Part shown: piece by piece, positions 1 through 5,988 of the stretch
Position numbering within the stretch: position 1 is the stretch's first letter
Layout of the letters: each line of letters begins with the position of its first letter
DNA from: JAUXLW01 sp964195005
Lineage (GTDB): Bacteria > Actinomycetota > Acidimicrobiia > Spongiisociales > SHLN01
Direction of reading: 5' to 3'
Assembly (NCBI GenBank): GCA_964195005.1
Contig: CAXMOO010000121.1
Span: 1-5,988, forward strand
Length of the DNA stretch: 5,988 nucleotides
Made by a program: the position numbers and the translations under genes
Notes under the pieces: model-generated
The model's database searches: none
Told to the model about the DNA's origin: nothing
Seen by the model: the letters and a program-made list of their open reading frames with translations, nothing else

Positions 1-1193
1 TCGTCGTCCGTGGCCAGGGTATCACGCAGCTCGACACCCTCCTCCCAGGCAGTCGTGGCATTGCGCTGCACCAGCCGGTACGCCGTGTCACGGTTCAATC
101 CCGATTCGACCAGCGCCAGCATCACCTTCTGACTAAAGACCAGTCCGTGAGTGGCAGCCAGGTTGGCCGCCATGCGGTCCGGGTTCACTTCCAGGTTGTC
201 GACAACGTTGGTCATCCGGTGCAGCGCAAAATCCGCCACGATCGAAGCGTCGGGCAGGATCACTCGCTCAGCCGACGAGTGGCTCAGGTCCCGCTCATGC
301 CACAAAGCCACGTTCTCCATTCCCACCTGGGCGTATCCACGCAGCAGACGCGCCAAACCAGTCACGTTCTCGGAAAGAACAGGGTTGCGCTTGTGGGGCA
401 TGGCCGATGAGCCCTTTTGGCTATCGCCGAACGACTCCGTGACCTCGCCAATCTCGGATCGCTGCAAATTGCGGATCTCAACAGCAAACCGCTCGAGCGA
501 GGAACCAACCAGCGCCAGGGTGTTGAGATACTGAGCATGACGATCCCGCATGGTCACCTGCGTAGAAGCGGGCTCCACTCCCAGCTCCAGACTGGTGCAA
601 ACGTGCTCCTCAACCGAAGGCGGAATGTGGGCATAGGTGCCGACGGCACCGGAGAGCTTGCCGACCGCCACCACCACCCGGGCGTCGACCAGCCGCTGAT
701 GATTGCGAGCCACTTCAAACGCCCACGTCGCCACCTTGAGCCCAAATGTTGTCGGTTCCGCCCAAATGCCATGAGTCCGGCCCACCATCACCGAGTCACG
801 GTGCTCAAGCGAGCGGCGTCGCAGAATCTCAAACAGAGCGGCCGTCCGGCCCAAAAGTTGATCACAAGCCTCGCCGAGCAGCTTGGCCTGGGCGGTATCG
901 ATCATGTCGGAAGAGGTGAGACCGTAATGGACCCATTCGCCACCCGTGCGCACCGACTCCGCCAGCACGTCGAGAAAGGCCGCTATGTCGTGGCGGGTGA
1001 CTTCCTCCCGCTGGCGCATCGCCTCAACAGTCACAGCCGGAGCGTTGCGGATCGCTTCTGGCACATCAGCAGGCACCACTCCCAGCTTGGCCCAGCCCTC
1101 GGCGGCAAGAGCCTGGATCTCCTGAAACACCTCGAGGCGATGGGTCTCGCTCCAAATGGCACCCATCTCAGGAAGGGTGTAGCGCTCGATCAT
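1..1193 (-). CDS. purB: Adenylosuccinate lyase PurB (3' end beyond window)
   Basis: Fumarase/aspartase-superfamily lyase. It releases fumarate from adenylosuccinate to give AMP and from SAICAR to give AICAR, in the cytoplasm and normally as a homotetramer. I read 397 codons from the ATG at 1193 to the window edge, without a stop. The N-terminus MIERYTLPEMGAIW is typical of the ~430-residue Bacillus-type PurB, so about 35 residues are missing. Visible motifs are TRHD (66-69), HYGLTSSD (89-96), RTHG with the likely catalytic His141, the superfamily signature GSSAMPHKRNP (261-271) with the catalytic serine on its flexible loop, and WHERDLSHSSAER (298-310). The start overlaps the purA stop as ATGA and there is no clear Shine-Dalgarno site, so translation probably depends on ribosomes finishing purA. 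One oddity: the usual GVHAEP-like segment reads GIWAEP (Trp144), a position that also varies in other PurB branches. Identification is firm. Confidence 0.96.
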   Translation of the reverse strand, partial: MIERYTLPEMGAIWSETHRLEVFQEIQALAAEGWAKLGVVPADVPEAIRNAPAVTVEAMRQREEVTRHDIAAFLDVLAESVRTGGEWVHYGLTSSDMIDTAQAKLLGEACDQLLGRTAALFEILRRRSLEHRDSVMVGRTHGIWAEPTTFGLKVATWAFEVARNHQRLVDARVVVAVGKLSGAVGTYAHIPPSVEEHVCTSLELGVEPASTQVTMRDRHAQYLNTLALVGSSLERFAVEIRNLQRSEIGEVTESFGDSQKGSSAMPHKRNPVLSENVTGLARLLRGYAQVGMENVALWHERDLSHSSAERVILPDASIVADFALHRMTNVVDNLEVNPDRMAANLAATHGLVFSQKVMLALVESGLNRDTAYRLVQRNATTAWEEGVELRDTLATDD

Positions 1194-2461
1194 CGGCTGA
1201 GAGTGGCTGCCCGCTGCGGGCCAACCGAAACCATGGTCACCGGAACCCCGGCCGCCTTTTCCACGTAGGCAATGTAATCCCTGGCTTCCTGGGGGAGGTC
1301 TTCCAGCGACCGGGCCCCCGAGATATCCTCGGCCCAACCCGGCAGCTCCTCGTACACCGGGCGGGACTCATAGAGGACTCTCTGCTGGCGGGGGTACTCA
1401 TCAAAACGGCCCTCGTCGGTCTCGTAGGCGACACAAACTTTGAGGGGATCGAACTCAGAGAGAACATCGAGCTTCGTCAGGGCGATATCAGTAAGACCGT
1501 TTATGCGGGTGGCGTAGCGCAGCGCCACGGTGTCGAGCCAGCCACAGCGGCGACGCCGTCCGGTCACAGTGCCGAACTCACCACCGATTTGCACCATCTT
1601 CTCTCCGATGTCATCCGTCAGCTCGGTGGGGAAGGGACCGCTGCCGACCCGGGAAATGTAGGCCTTGGCCACGCCCACTACCCGGTCGATGGCAGTCGGC
1701 CCGATGCCCGAACCAATTGTGGCTCCCCCGGCAGTGGGATTGGAGGAAGTCACGAATGGGTAAGTGCCATGGTCGACATCGAGCAATGTGGCCTGCGCCC
1801 CCTCGAAAAGCACCAGTTTGTCCTGTCCGAGAGCTTCGGCGATCAGAAGCGACGTGTCGGCGACATGCGGGGCCAGTTGCTCGGCGTAGCCCAGGTATTC
1901 ATCAGCGATCGCCGTGGCATCCATGGCGAGCTGGTTGTATATCTTCGTGAGCAGTTTGTTCTTTTCCTGGAGAACTACCGCGAGCTTGTCGCGAAAAATC
2001 TTCGGGTCGAAAAGGTCTTGCACCCGGATGCCGTGGCGGGCAAATTTGTCGGTGTAGGCGGGGCCAATGCCGCGCTTGGTGGTGCCGATTTGGCCCTTGC
2101 CGAGGAACCGCTCCTGCAACACGTCGATCTCCCGGTGATAGGGCATGATGAGGTGGGCATTAGCCGACAGTCGGACCAGCGACGTGTCCACTCCCCGACT
2201 CTGCAGAGTCGCCATCTCCTCCAGCAGCACCCGGGGATCGACAACACAACCGTTGGCAATAATGGGCATCACGCCCGGGTTGAGCACCCCGCTGGGAATG
2301 AGCGTCAGGGCGAAGCGCTCCTCGCCGATGACGATGGTGTGGCCGGCGTTGTTACCGCCCTGGAAGCGGACCACCATGTCGGCCTCCTCGGCCAACACAT
2401 CGGTCACTTTCCCTTTGCCTTCGTCTCCCCACTGAGTTCCAACGATGACTGTGGCTGGCAA
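1190..2461 (-). CDS. purA: Adenylosuccinate synthetase PurA (TTG start)
   Basis: GTP-dependent ligase joining IMP and aspartate to give adenylosuccinate, the first committed step to AMP; cytoplasmic homodimer. The 423-residue length fits the usual ~430. Motifs in order: GTQWGDEGKGK (8-18) with the general base Asp13, GGNNAGHT (35-42) with His41, GTTKRGIGPAY (126-136), LFEGAQ and LDVDHGTYPFVTSSN (227-241), GTVTGRRRRCGWLD (297-310), and the guanine-recognition segment LTKLD (328-332). The frame stays open to an ATG at 2578, which would add 39 residues. I chose the TTG at 2461 because it yields the canonical PurA N-terminus (M)PATVIVGTQWGDEGKGK and has an AAGGAG site six bases upstream. The last four bases overlap the purB start, placing both AMP-branch genes in one transcript. 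No purine riboswitch or clear operator is visible upstream. Identification is essentially certain; the start is likely. Confidence 0.97.
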   Translation of the reverse strand: MPATVIVGTQWGDEGKGKVTDVLAEEADMVVRFQGGNNAGHTIVIGEERFALTLIPSGVLNPGVMPIIANGCVVDPRVLLEEMATLQSRGVDTSLVRLSANAHLIMPYHREIDVLQERFLGKGQIGTTKRGIGPAYTDKFARHGIRVQDLFDPKIFRDKLAVVLQEKNKLLTKIYNQLAMDATAIADEYLGYAEQLAPHVADTSLLIAEALGQDKLVLFEGAQATLLDVDHGTYPFVTSSNPTAGGATIGSGIGPTAIDRVVGVAKAYISRVGSGPFPTELTDDIGEKMVQIGGEFGTVTGRRRRCGWLDTVALRYATRINGLTDIALTKLDVLSEFDPLKVCVAYETDEGRFDEYPRQQRVLYESRPVYEELPGWAEDISGARSLEDLPQEARDYIAYVEKAAGVPVTMVSVGPQRAATLSR

Positions 2462-2560
2462 TCTGGGCTCCTTCCCCCAACATCGTAACGGAGCTTCGGA
2501 TACTGCCCCGACACCGACTATCGTTGCCGGGATTTCACAGCCCATCATCGAGAGATCCCA
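2462..2560. promoter_or_regulatory. Divergent promoter region between purA and the yjbQ-like gene
   Basis: This 99-bp spacer must hold the promoters for both directions. For purA, the minus strand has a -10-like TACGAT at 2487-2482, which would start transcription just ahead of the AAGGAG site, but no -35 match lies at the right distance. For the plus-strand gene, TATCGT at 2519-2524 is a weak -10 candidate, again with a poor -35. I see no convincing palindromic operator, PurR-like box or riboswitch. The region assignment follows from gene orientation; the individual boxes are guesses. Confidence 0.4.
2468..2473 (-). promoter_or_regulatory. Shine-Dalgarno site that sets the purA TTG start
   Basis: The minus strand reads AAGGAG here, preceded by GGGG, with six bases between it and the TTG at 2461. 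The upstream in-frame ATG at 2578 has nothing comparable and would add residues unlike the PurA family, so this site decides the start. Confidence 0.75.
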
Positions 2561-3073
2561 GTGGACGAAACCACCCACACAGCAACGCGCCGTCCGACTA
2601 CCTCCATCACCCTCCTAGCCGACTCGCCGGGCATCCACACCGAGGTGTTGCACTTCGAAACCCATGCTGCCTCCGAATTTGTCGACCTGACCGACGAAGT
2701 GCGCGACTCGTTGAAGCGCTCGGAAGTTCAGCACGGCCAGGTAACAATCATGAGCCCCCACACCACCACCTCAGTGGTCATCAACGAATCAGAGACCGGG
2801 TTTCTCAACGATTTTCGCCGCTTACTGTCTGCGATTGTCCCTATCGAGGGCTACTACGAACACGACGACCACGAAGTGAGAACTGAAAACCTGCAAGAGG
2901 ACGAGTTCATCAACGGTCACGCCCACTGCCGCCAGCTAATTGTCGGCAGCACGTCGGTGAACGTTCCGATCGTAGATGGTGAGCTGGTGCTGGGCCGTTG
3001 GCAACGGGTCCTGTTCGTGGAACTCGATCAGGCGCGCGAGCGGAGAGCCATCCTCCACGTGCAGGGCGTCTAA
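2561..3073 (+). CDS. YjbQ/UPF0047 family protein (annotated as secondary thiamine-phosphate synthase)
   Basis: A 170-residue cytoplasmic protein of the YjbQ (UPF0047) family. Family features are QVTIMSPHTTTSVVINE (60-76), the acidic and His-rich stretch YEHDDHEV (99-106), NGHAHCRQLIVGSTS (118-132) and the C-terminal block LGRWQRVLFVELD (144-156) followed by R(E)RR. The conserved histidines are thought to form a ligand or metal pocket. E. coli YjbQ gives weak thiamine-phosphate synthase activity when overproduced, which is the source of the usual product name; the true physiological role is unsettled. The GTG start at 2561 has only a weak GAGAG upstream. The ~15 residues before SITLLADSPG are low-complexity and not obviously conserved, so the real start could be slightly downstream. 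E. coli YjbQ is shorter (~138 residues). The gene stands alone, divergent from purA and separated by 143 bp from the transporter gene. Family is firm, function is not. Confidence 0.88.
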   Translation: MDETTHTATRRPTTSITLLADSPGIHTEVLHFETHAASEFVDLTDEVRDSLKRSEVQHGQVTIMSPHTTTSVVINESETGFLNDFRRLLSAIVPIEGYYEHDDHEVRTENLQEDEFINGHAHCRQLIVGSTSVNVPIVDGELVLGRWQRVLFVELDQARERRAILHVQGV

Positions 3074-3216
3074 GGCCCTTCCTCTACCACCGCTTCTAGT
3101 GGCTTAGTTCGGCAACTTAGAGTGAACTCAGTTGTTCTACCTGCAGCACGCGGCTAAATTGGCCGCCGTGGTTGACTAACAACCGCATCCAGACCCACGC
3201 TAGGGAGGCAAATCCC
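3074..3216 (+). promoter_or_regulatory. Leader and candidate promoter of the amino-acid transporter operon
   Basis: This 143-bp gap carries the likely transporter promoter. The best pair I can find is TTGTTC (3132-3137) and TAAATT (3155-3160) with a 17-base spacer; each box is only a partial match to the sigma-70 consensus. A start near 3167 would give a ~50-base leader. Two small inverted repeats lie here. One is CACG-CGGC against GCCG-C-CGTG (3147-3170), 8 bp with a one-base bulge. The other is GTGGTTG/CAACCGC around an ACTAA loop (3168-3186). They share three bases, so both cannot form fully at once. There is no obvious strong terminator for the preceding gene. Confidence 0.35.
3203..3208 (+). 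promoter_or_regulatory. Shine-Dalgarno site for the binding-protein gene
   Basis: GGGAGG stands eight bases before the ATG at 3217. It favours that ATG (the first of two in a row) over an in-frame TTG at 3172. The ATG also places the Lys-Arg of the signal peptide directly at the N-terminus. Confidence 0.8.
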
Positions 3217-4311
3217 ATGATGAAAAGATTGACGGTCCTTCTCGCCGTACTCGCCCTTGTGGCGGCGGCTTGTGGAGGATCATCTGACGACACTACGAGC
3301 GACACCACGACCGGCGGGACAACACCCCCCGGCCAGGGTGGCGGCACGCTGGCAGAAGTCAAAGCTCGCGGCAATCTCAATTGCGGTGTGAGCGAGGGCG
3401 CGGCCGGCTTTACCAACATCTCCGGCGACGCGTTCTCCGGAATCGACGTCGACTACTGCCGCGCTGTTGCTGCGGCCGTCCTCGGAGATCCGAACGCAGT
3501 TGTGTTCTTCCCGGTTAGCTCCGCCAACCGTTTTGACCAGATGAAAGCCGGCGTCTTCGACGTGCTGTTCCGCAACACGACCTGGACCGCCAGCCGTGAC
3601 ACGGATGTTGGCATGAACTTTGGCCCAACGACGTTCTACGACGGCCAGGGCGTGATGGGTCCGAGCTCAAAGTTCTCGGCCAATTCAGGCCCAGCGGACG
3701 TTGACGGACGGACTCTGTGCACGAGCGCAGGTACCACAAGCGAGAAGAACGTCGCTGAATGGGCCCTCCTCGGTGGTGCCACCATCACCCTCAAGACCCT
3801 CGACAACAACGAGCAGGTATACACCTCGCTCGCCGAGGGAATCGAGTGCGATATGGCTACCACCGACGCTTCCAACCTGGTTGGTGAGCGTTTCGAGCGT
3901 GGCCACTTCAACGCCGGTCAAGACTGGGTGATCTTCCCGCCTGAGAACATCTCCAAGGAGCCACTCGGCCCTGCTTATCGCGAAGGCGATGACCAGTGGG
4001 GAGATATCATCGACTGGACCGTCTATGTCACCTTCATCGCGGCAGAGAAGGGCATCACATCGGCCAACGTGCAGGGCGCCGTTGACGCCGGGGGCGACCC
4101 CGAATTGCTCCGCATGGTCGGACTGGAGAGCTCTGAGATCGTTACTGATCTCGGGATCCAGACGGATGGTTTCCTCCAGGTCTTGCTGACAATCGGCAAC
4201 TACGACGAGATCTTCGCTCGTAACCTTGCTCCACTCGGAATCGTGCAGGAGGGATCGTTGAACGATCTGTACACCCGTGGCGGGCTCATTTACGCACCGC
4301 CGTTCCGGTAA
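3217..4311 (+). CDS. AapJ-like amino-acid ABC transporter substrate-binding lipoprotein
   Basis: Extracytoplasmic binding protein (SBP family 3) that captures amino acids for an AapJQMP-type general L-amino-acid importer. It has 364 residues. Residues 1-18 are a lipoprotein signal peptide (KR, then a Leu/Val/Ala core) with the lipidated Cys19 in VAAACGG. A Ser/Thr/Asp/Gly/Pro linker (20-43) tethers the folded part, which starts at TLAEVKARG. AapJ hallmarks are CGVSEG (56-61), GIDVDYCRAVAAAVLG (75-90), RNTTWTASRD (119-128), FYDGQG, AGTTSE, ISKEPLGPAYREGDDQW (245-261), the GNYDEIFARN-like segment and the C-terminal GGLIYAPPFR. Four cysteines (56, 81, 168, 211) sit at family positions and suggest disulfides 56-81 and 168-211. 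AapJ of Rhizobium is ~340 residues with a cleaved signal, so the linker explains the extra length. It is followed by a terminator and then the permease gene. Family is firm; exact substrate range is inferred. Confidence 0.93.
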   Translation: MMKRLTVLLAVLALVAAACGGSSDDTTSDTTTGGTTPPGQGGGTLAEVKARGNLNCGVSEGAAGFTNISGDAFSGIDVDYCRAVAAAVLGDPNAVVFFPVSSANRFDQMKAGVFDVLFRNTTWTASRDTDVGMNFGPTTFYDGQGVMGPSSKFSANSGPADVDGRTLCTSAGTTSEKNVAEWALLGGATITLKTLDNNEQVYTSLAEGIECDMATTDASNLVGERFERGHFNAGQDWVIFPPENISKEPLGPAYREGDDQWGDIIDWTVYVTFIAAEKGITSANVQGAVDAGGDPELLRMVGLESSEIVTDLGIQTDGFLQVLLTIGNYDEIFARNLAPLGIVQEGSLNDLYTRGGLIYAPPFR

Positions 4312-4325
4312 ACAAATAACCGGAA
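4303..4325 (+). repeat. Small inverted repeat spanning the binding-protein stop codon
   Basis: TTCCGGT (4303-4309) is exactly complementary to ACCGGAA (4319-4325), leaving a nine-base AT-rich loop. The TAA stop codon begins at the last base of the left arm. It has no T-run of its own and lies 10 bases before a much stronger hairpin. In the mRNA it may act as a 3'-end stabilising structure, but it could be fortuitous at this length. Confidence 0.45.
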
Positions 4326-4335
4326 AACGAACTTG

Positions 4336-4374
4336 GAAAGGGGCGCCCGTGCGGCGCCCCTTTCTTTCGTTTAG
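4336..4374 (+). terminator. Intrinsic terminator between binding protein and permease
   Basis: AAAGGGGCGCC (4337-4347) pairs perfectly with GGCGCCCCTTT (4353-4363) around the five-base loop CGTGC. A G-C pair (4336/4364) extends it to 12 bp. A T-rich tail, TTTCTTTCGTTT, follows. This is a classic Rho-independent terminator, placed just after the binding-protein gene and before the permease gene on the same strand. It is probably partial, so most transcripts end here and a minority continue into the permease. Confidence 0.88.
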
Positions 4375-4414
4375 AGTCAAGTTCTGAATTTGATTAACGG
4401 GAAGCGACTGTTTC

Positions 4415-5988
4415 TTGGCAGTAATTGTTACCAAGCAGGAACGACCGCCGCCTTGGCGCAACGCCACTGTGATCAAGTGGGCGGCACAGCTCTCCTTCCT
4501 TTTCGGGTTTCTCGCTATCGCAGCGATCGTGATTCCCCAGGTACAAGACAACCTCTCCGGCCAAAATCTCACCTTCGGGTGGGACTGGCTCAAGGGCCGA
4601 CTCGGATTTCTCATCGGCGAGGGAATCGATGTCGACCCGAACACGGGTGGACGTACGCTTCTGGTGGGGGCTGTCAATACGCTGCGGGTCACCATCTCGG
4701 GCATCATCGCCGCTACCATCCTCGGCACGATCGTCGGAGTCGCCCGGCTGTCTTCTAACTGGGTAGTCAACCGGGTGGCGAACCTCTACATCGAGACGTT
4801 CCGCAACATCCCGCTTCTGCTGTGGATCTTCTTCTTTGGCGCCATATTCGCCGTCTTCTCGATAATTGATCCGGTTCTAGAGGGAAGCATCGGACCCGGC
4901 AAGAAGTTCATAACGCTTACTCGTAAGGGCGTCGGAGTGAGCTGGATCCAGCCCTGGGGCGGATTTTACCAGTGGATGATCTGGATGGTGATCGGTGGAG
5001 TGGTTGCCTACTTCGTCCACAAGCGGCTATTCCGGATCAAAGAAGAGACGGGTCGGGATACCCGCCCCATCCTGGTTGCTGTCGGAATTATCCTTGCCGC
5101 TGCCGTCATCGGGTGGTTCGCCCATCCGGTCTGGGGATGGCTCGGGAATGTGTTCGAGTTTTTCGGCGACGTTATTGGGGGCATTCCAACAATCGCCCTC
5201 CAGCTCGCCCTCGCCGCCCTGAGCCTCCTGGCCGGCTATTGGTGGATCAACCGATTTCTCGATGAGCGCCGTACCCCGGCGGGTCTGGCCAAGCTCACCG
5301 ACGACGACTGGTTTCGGATGATCACTGCTGGATTGGTCGCAGTTTTAGCTGCGGTGTTTTTCATCGCTGTGAGCGGAGTCTCTAACTCGATCCTCGGCGC
5401 CGGGGAAGATTTCTTCACGAAGTGGCTGGCCCCTAAATTCGACTCCACAACCAACGTCATCGACCTTCCCATCTCCGACATCGAAGCCCGGTTACTCTCC
5501 GAGATACCCGGCGATAAGCGAGTTGGTGAAACGCTCAGCCAGATCGGGCGCGCCGAAGGCGTGGCACCCAAGAAACTGGTCGATGGGCTGACGGCCGGCG
5601 TGGTGATCGAGCTCGACAACGACCTACGTCGAGGAAACATATCCCCTGCTGATGTGGCGGCGCGGCTCGATAGGATCAAAGGTCGGGCCGACAATCCCCT
5701 GCGCTGGTCGCGGGCCGAAATTGTACAGAGCGGGAACTTCCTTGATCTCTCACCCAACTACGGGATCAAAATCACGCGCGGGTTCTTCGCGCTCTGGATA
5801 GCAGTCACCCTGTACACAGCTTCCTTCATCGCCGAGGTGGTGCGTGCGGGGATCTTAGCCGTCTCTAAGGGCCAGTCGGAGGCGGCCAGCTCGCTGGGTT
5901 TGAGCCGGGCCCAATCGCTGCGATACATTGTGCTCCCGCAGGCTTTTCGGATTGTGTTCCCGCCGCTTGGCAATCAATACCTCAACCT
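4415..5988 (+). CDS. AapQ-like amino-acid ABC transporter permease with a large insertion (3' end beyond window)
   Basis: Inner-membrane subunit of the amino-acid importer, of the HisM/AapQ class. I read 524 codons from a TTG at 4415, open to the window edge. GGGAAG lies ten bases upstream and a TGA closes the frame at 4391. The alternative GTG at 4469 would cut off the family-like PPPWRN stretch. The AapQ match is clear: first helix (~21-40), NTLRVTISGIIAATILG (~88-110, start of the BPD_transp_1 domain), FRNIPLLLWIFFFG (129-142), a helix pair around HKRLFRIKEETGRD (~186-237), and LYTASFIAEVVRAG (466-479). The EAA loop EAASSLGLSRAQ...IVLP (489-508), which contacts the ATPase, ends at PPLGNQYLN. 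Rhizobium AapQ totals ~400 residues; here ~585 would be expected. The excess lies at ~238-446, with two extra helices (~258-280, ~300-322) and a charged helical segment (~351-440). The AapM and AapP genes should follow. Confidence 0.9.
   Translation, partial: MAVIVTKQERPPPWRNATVIKWAAQLSFLFGFLAIAAIVIPQVQDNLSGQNLTFGWDWLKGRLGFLIGEGIDVDPNTGGRTLLVGAVNTLRVTISGIIAATILGTIVGVARLSSNWVVNRVANLYIETFRNIPLLLWIFFFGAIFAVFSIIDPVLEGSIGPGKKFITLTRKGVGVSWIQPWGGFYQWMIWMVIGGVVAYFVHKRLFRIKEETGRDTRPILVAVGIILAAAVIGWFAHPVWGWLGNVFEFFGDVIGGIPTIALQLALAALSLLAGYWWINRFLDERRTPAGLAKLTDDDWFRMITAGLVAVLAAVFFIAVSGVSNSILGAGEDFFTKWLAPKFDSTTNVIDLPISDIEARLLSEIPGDKRVGETLSQIGRAEGVAPKKLVDGLTAGVVIELDNDLRRGNISPADVAARLDRIKGRADNPLRWSRAEIVQSGNFLDLSPNYGIKITRGFFALWIAVTLYTASFIAEVVRAGILAVSKGQSEAASSLGLSRAQSLRYIVLPQAFRIVFPPLGNQYLN
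5126..5752 (+). other. Extra region inside the permease: membrane-helix pair plus soluble helical module
   Basis: Residues ~238-446 of the permease have no counterpart in the AapQ sequences I can recall, which pass from the fifth helix to the helix before the EAA loop in about 35 residues. The first part (5126-5380) encodes two hydrophobic helices joined by a basic/acidic loop, NRFLDERRTPAG. The second part (about 5465-5734) encodes a polar, helix-rich segment. It contains IGRAEGVAPKKLVDGL, ELDNDLRRGNISPADVAARL and RWSRAEIVQSGNF. Counting helices back from the cytoplasmic EAA loop puts the second part on the outer side of the membrane. Reading is continuous with no stop or frameshift. Boundaries are approximate. 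Confidence 0.65.

Noticed and set aside
417..1268. Long plus-strand open frame (283 codons) opposite purB
   Set aside because: It lies antisense to a full set of PurB motifs. The translation is rich in His/Arg/Leu with no recognisable domain, which is typical of a shadow frame in GC-rich DNA.
1589..2488. Long plus-strand open frame (299 codons) opposite purA
   Set aside because: It is antisense to firmly identified purA, has no recognisable domain, and its composition mirrors the purA codons.
2462..2578. 39-residue N-terminal extension of PurA from the ATG at 2578
   Set aside because: It is not seen in the PurA family and has no ribosome site. It would overlap the start of the divergent gene. 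The TTG at 2461 has AAGGAG and gives the canonical N-terminus.
2561..3073. A functional link between the YjbQ-like gene and purine synthesis through thiamine
   Set aside because: Thiamine branches from the purine pathway at aminoimidazole ribotide, not at the PurA/PurB AMP step. The gene is divergent, so proximity alone does not support a link.
3172..3216. TTG start 15 codons upstream of the binding-protein ATG
   Set aside because: It would put a polar stretch before the signal peptide, and the GGGAGG site is placed for the ATG at 3217.
4390..4758. 122-codon plus-strand open frame at the permease start
   Set aside because: It is out of frame with the permease, and its translation shows no motif. 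The permease frame from 4415 shows clear family matches over the same bases.
3685..4770. 361-codon minus-strand open frame covering the binding-protein 3' end, the terminator and the permease start
   Set aside because: It crosses a strong plus-strand terminator and is opposite two well-supported genes. Its translation has no family features. A shadow frame is the simplest explanation.
5236..5973. Two abutting minus-strand open frames opposite the permease
   Set aside because: They are Ser/Arg-rich translations without motifs and lie antisense to a continuous permease reading frame. I considered whether they explained the unusual insertion, but the plus-strand reading is coherent throughout.

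Overview
The window looks like chromosomal DNA from a moderately high-GC bacterium. An actinobacterium-like lineage, possibly an Acidimicrobiia-type one, is my best guess. The reasons are a lipoprotein signal ending in AAACGGSSDD with a Thr/Ser/Asp/Gly-rich linker, two TTG starts and one GTG start among five genes, and general codon composition. This placement is inference. No rRNA, tRNA, CRISPR array, insertion sequence or phage gene is visible. Five protein genes are present, and the two at the window edges are incomplete.

Left half (minus strand): purA (adenylosuccinate synthetase) is followed by purB (adenylosuccinate lyase). Together they convert IMP to AMP, and PurB also acts earlier in IMP synthesis. 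Their stop and start codons overlap in an ATGA tetranucleotide, so they form a tight, probably translationally coupled operon. purB runs off the left edge and lacks only its last ~35 residues.

Middle: a ~99-bp divergent spacer separates purA from a plus-strand YjbQ/UPF0047 family gene. A ~143-bp leader with a weak candidate promoter and small hairpins follows.

Right half (plus strand): the beginning of an AapJQMP-type ABC importer for polar amino acids. It holds an AapJ-like lipoprotein that binds substrate outside the cell, a strong intrinsic terminator, and an AapQ-like permease that is cut by the right edge. The second permease (AapM) and ATPase (AapP) would be expected just beyond it. 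The terminator between binding protein and permease should give much more binding protein than membrane components.

The least ordinary item is the permease. It matches AapQ at both ends of the visible part, but carries roughly 200 extra residues just before the last membrane helix that leads into the EAA loop. The extra part reads as an additional pair of membrane helices plus a ~90-residue soluble helical module. That module is predicted to lie on the outer face, where the binding protein docks. The other genes look conventional.
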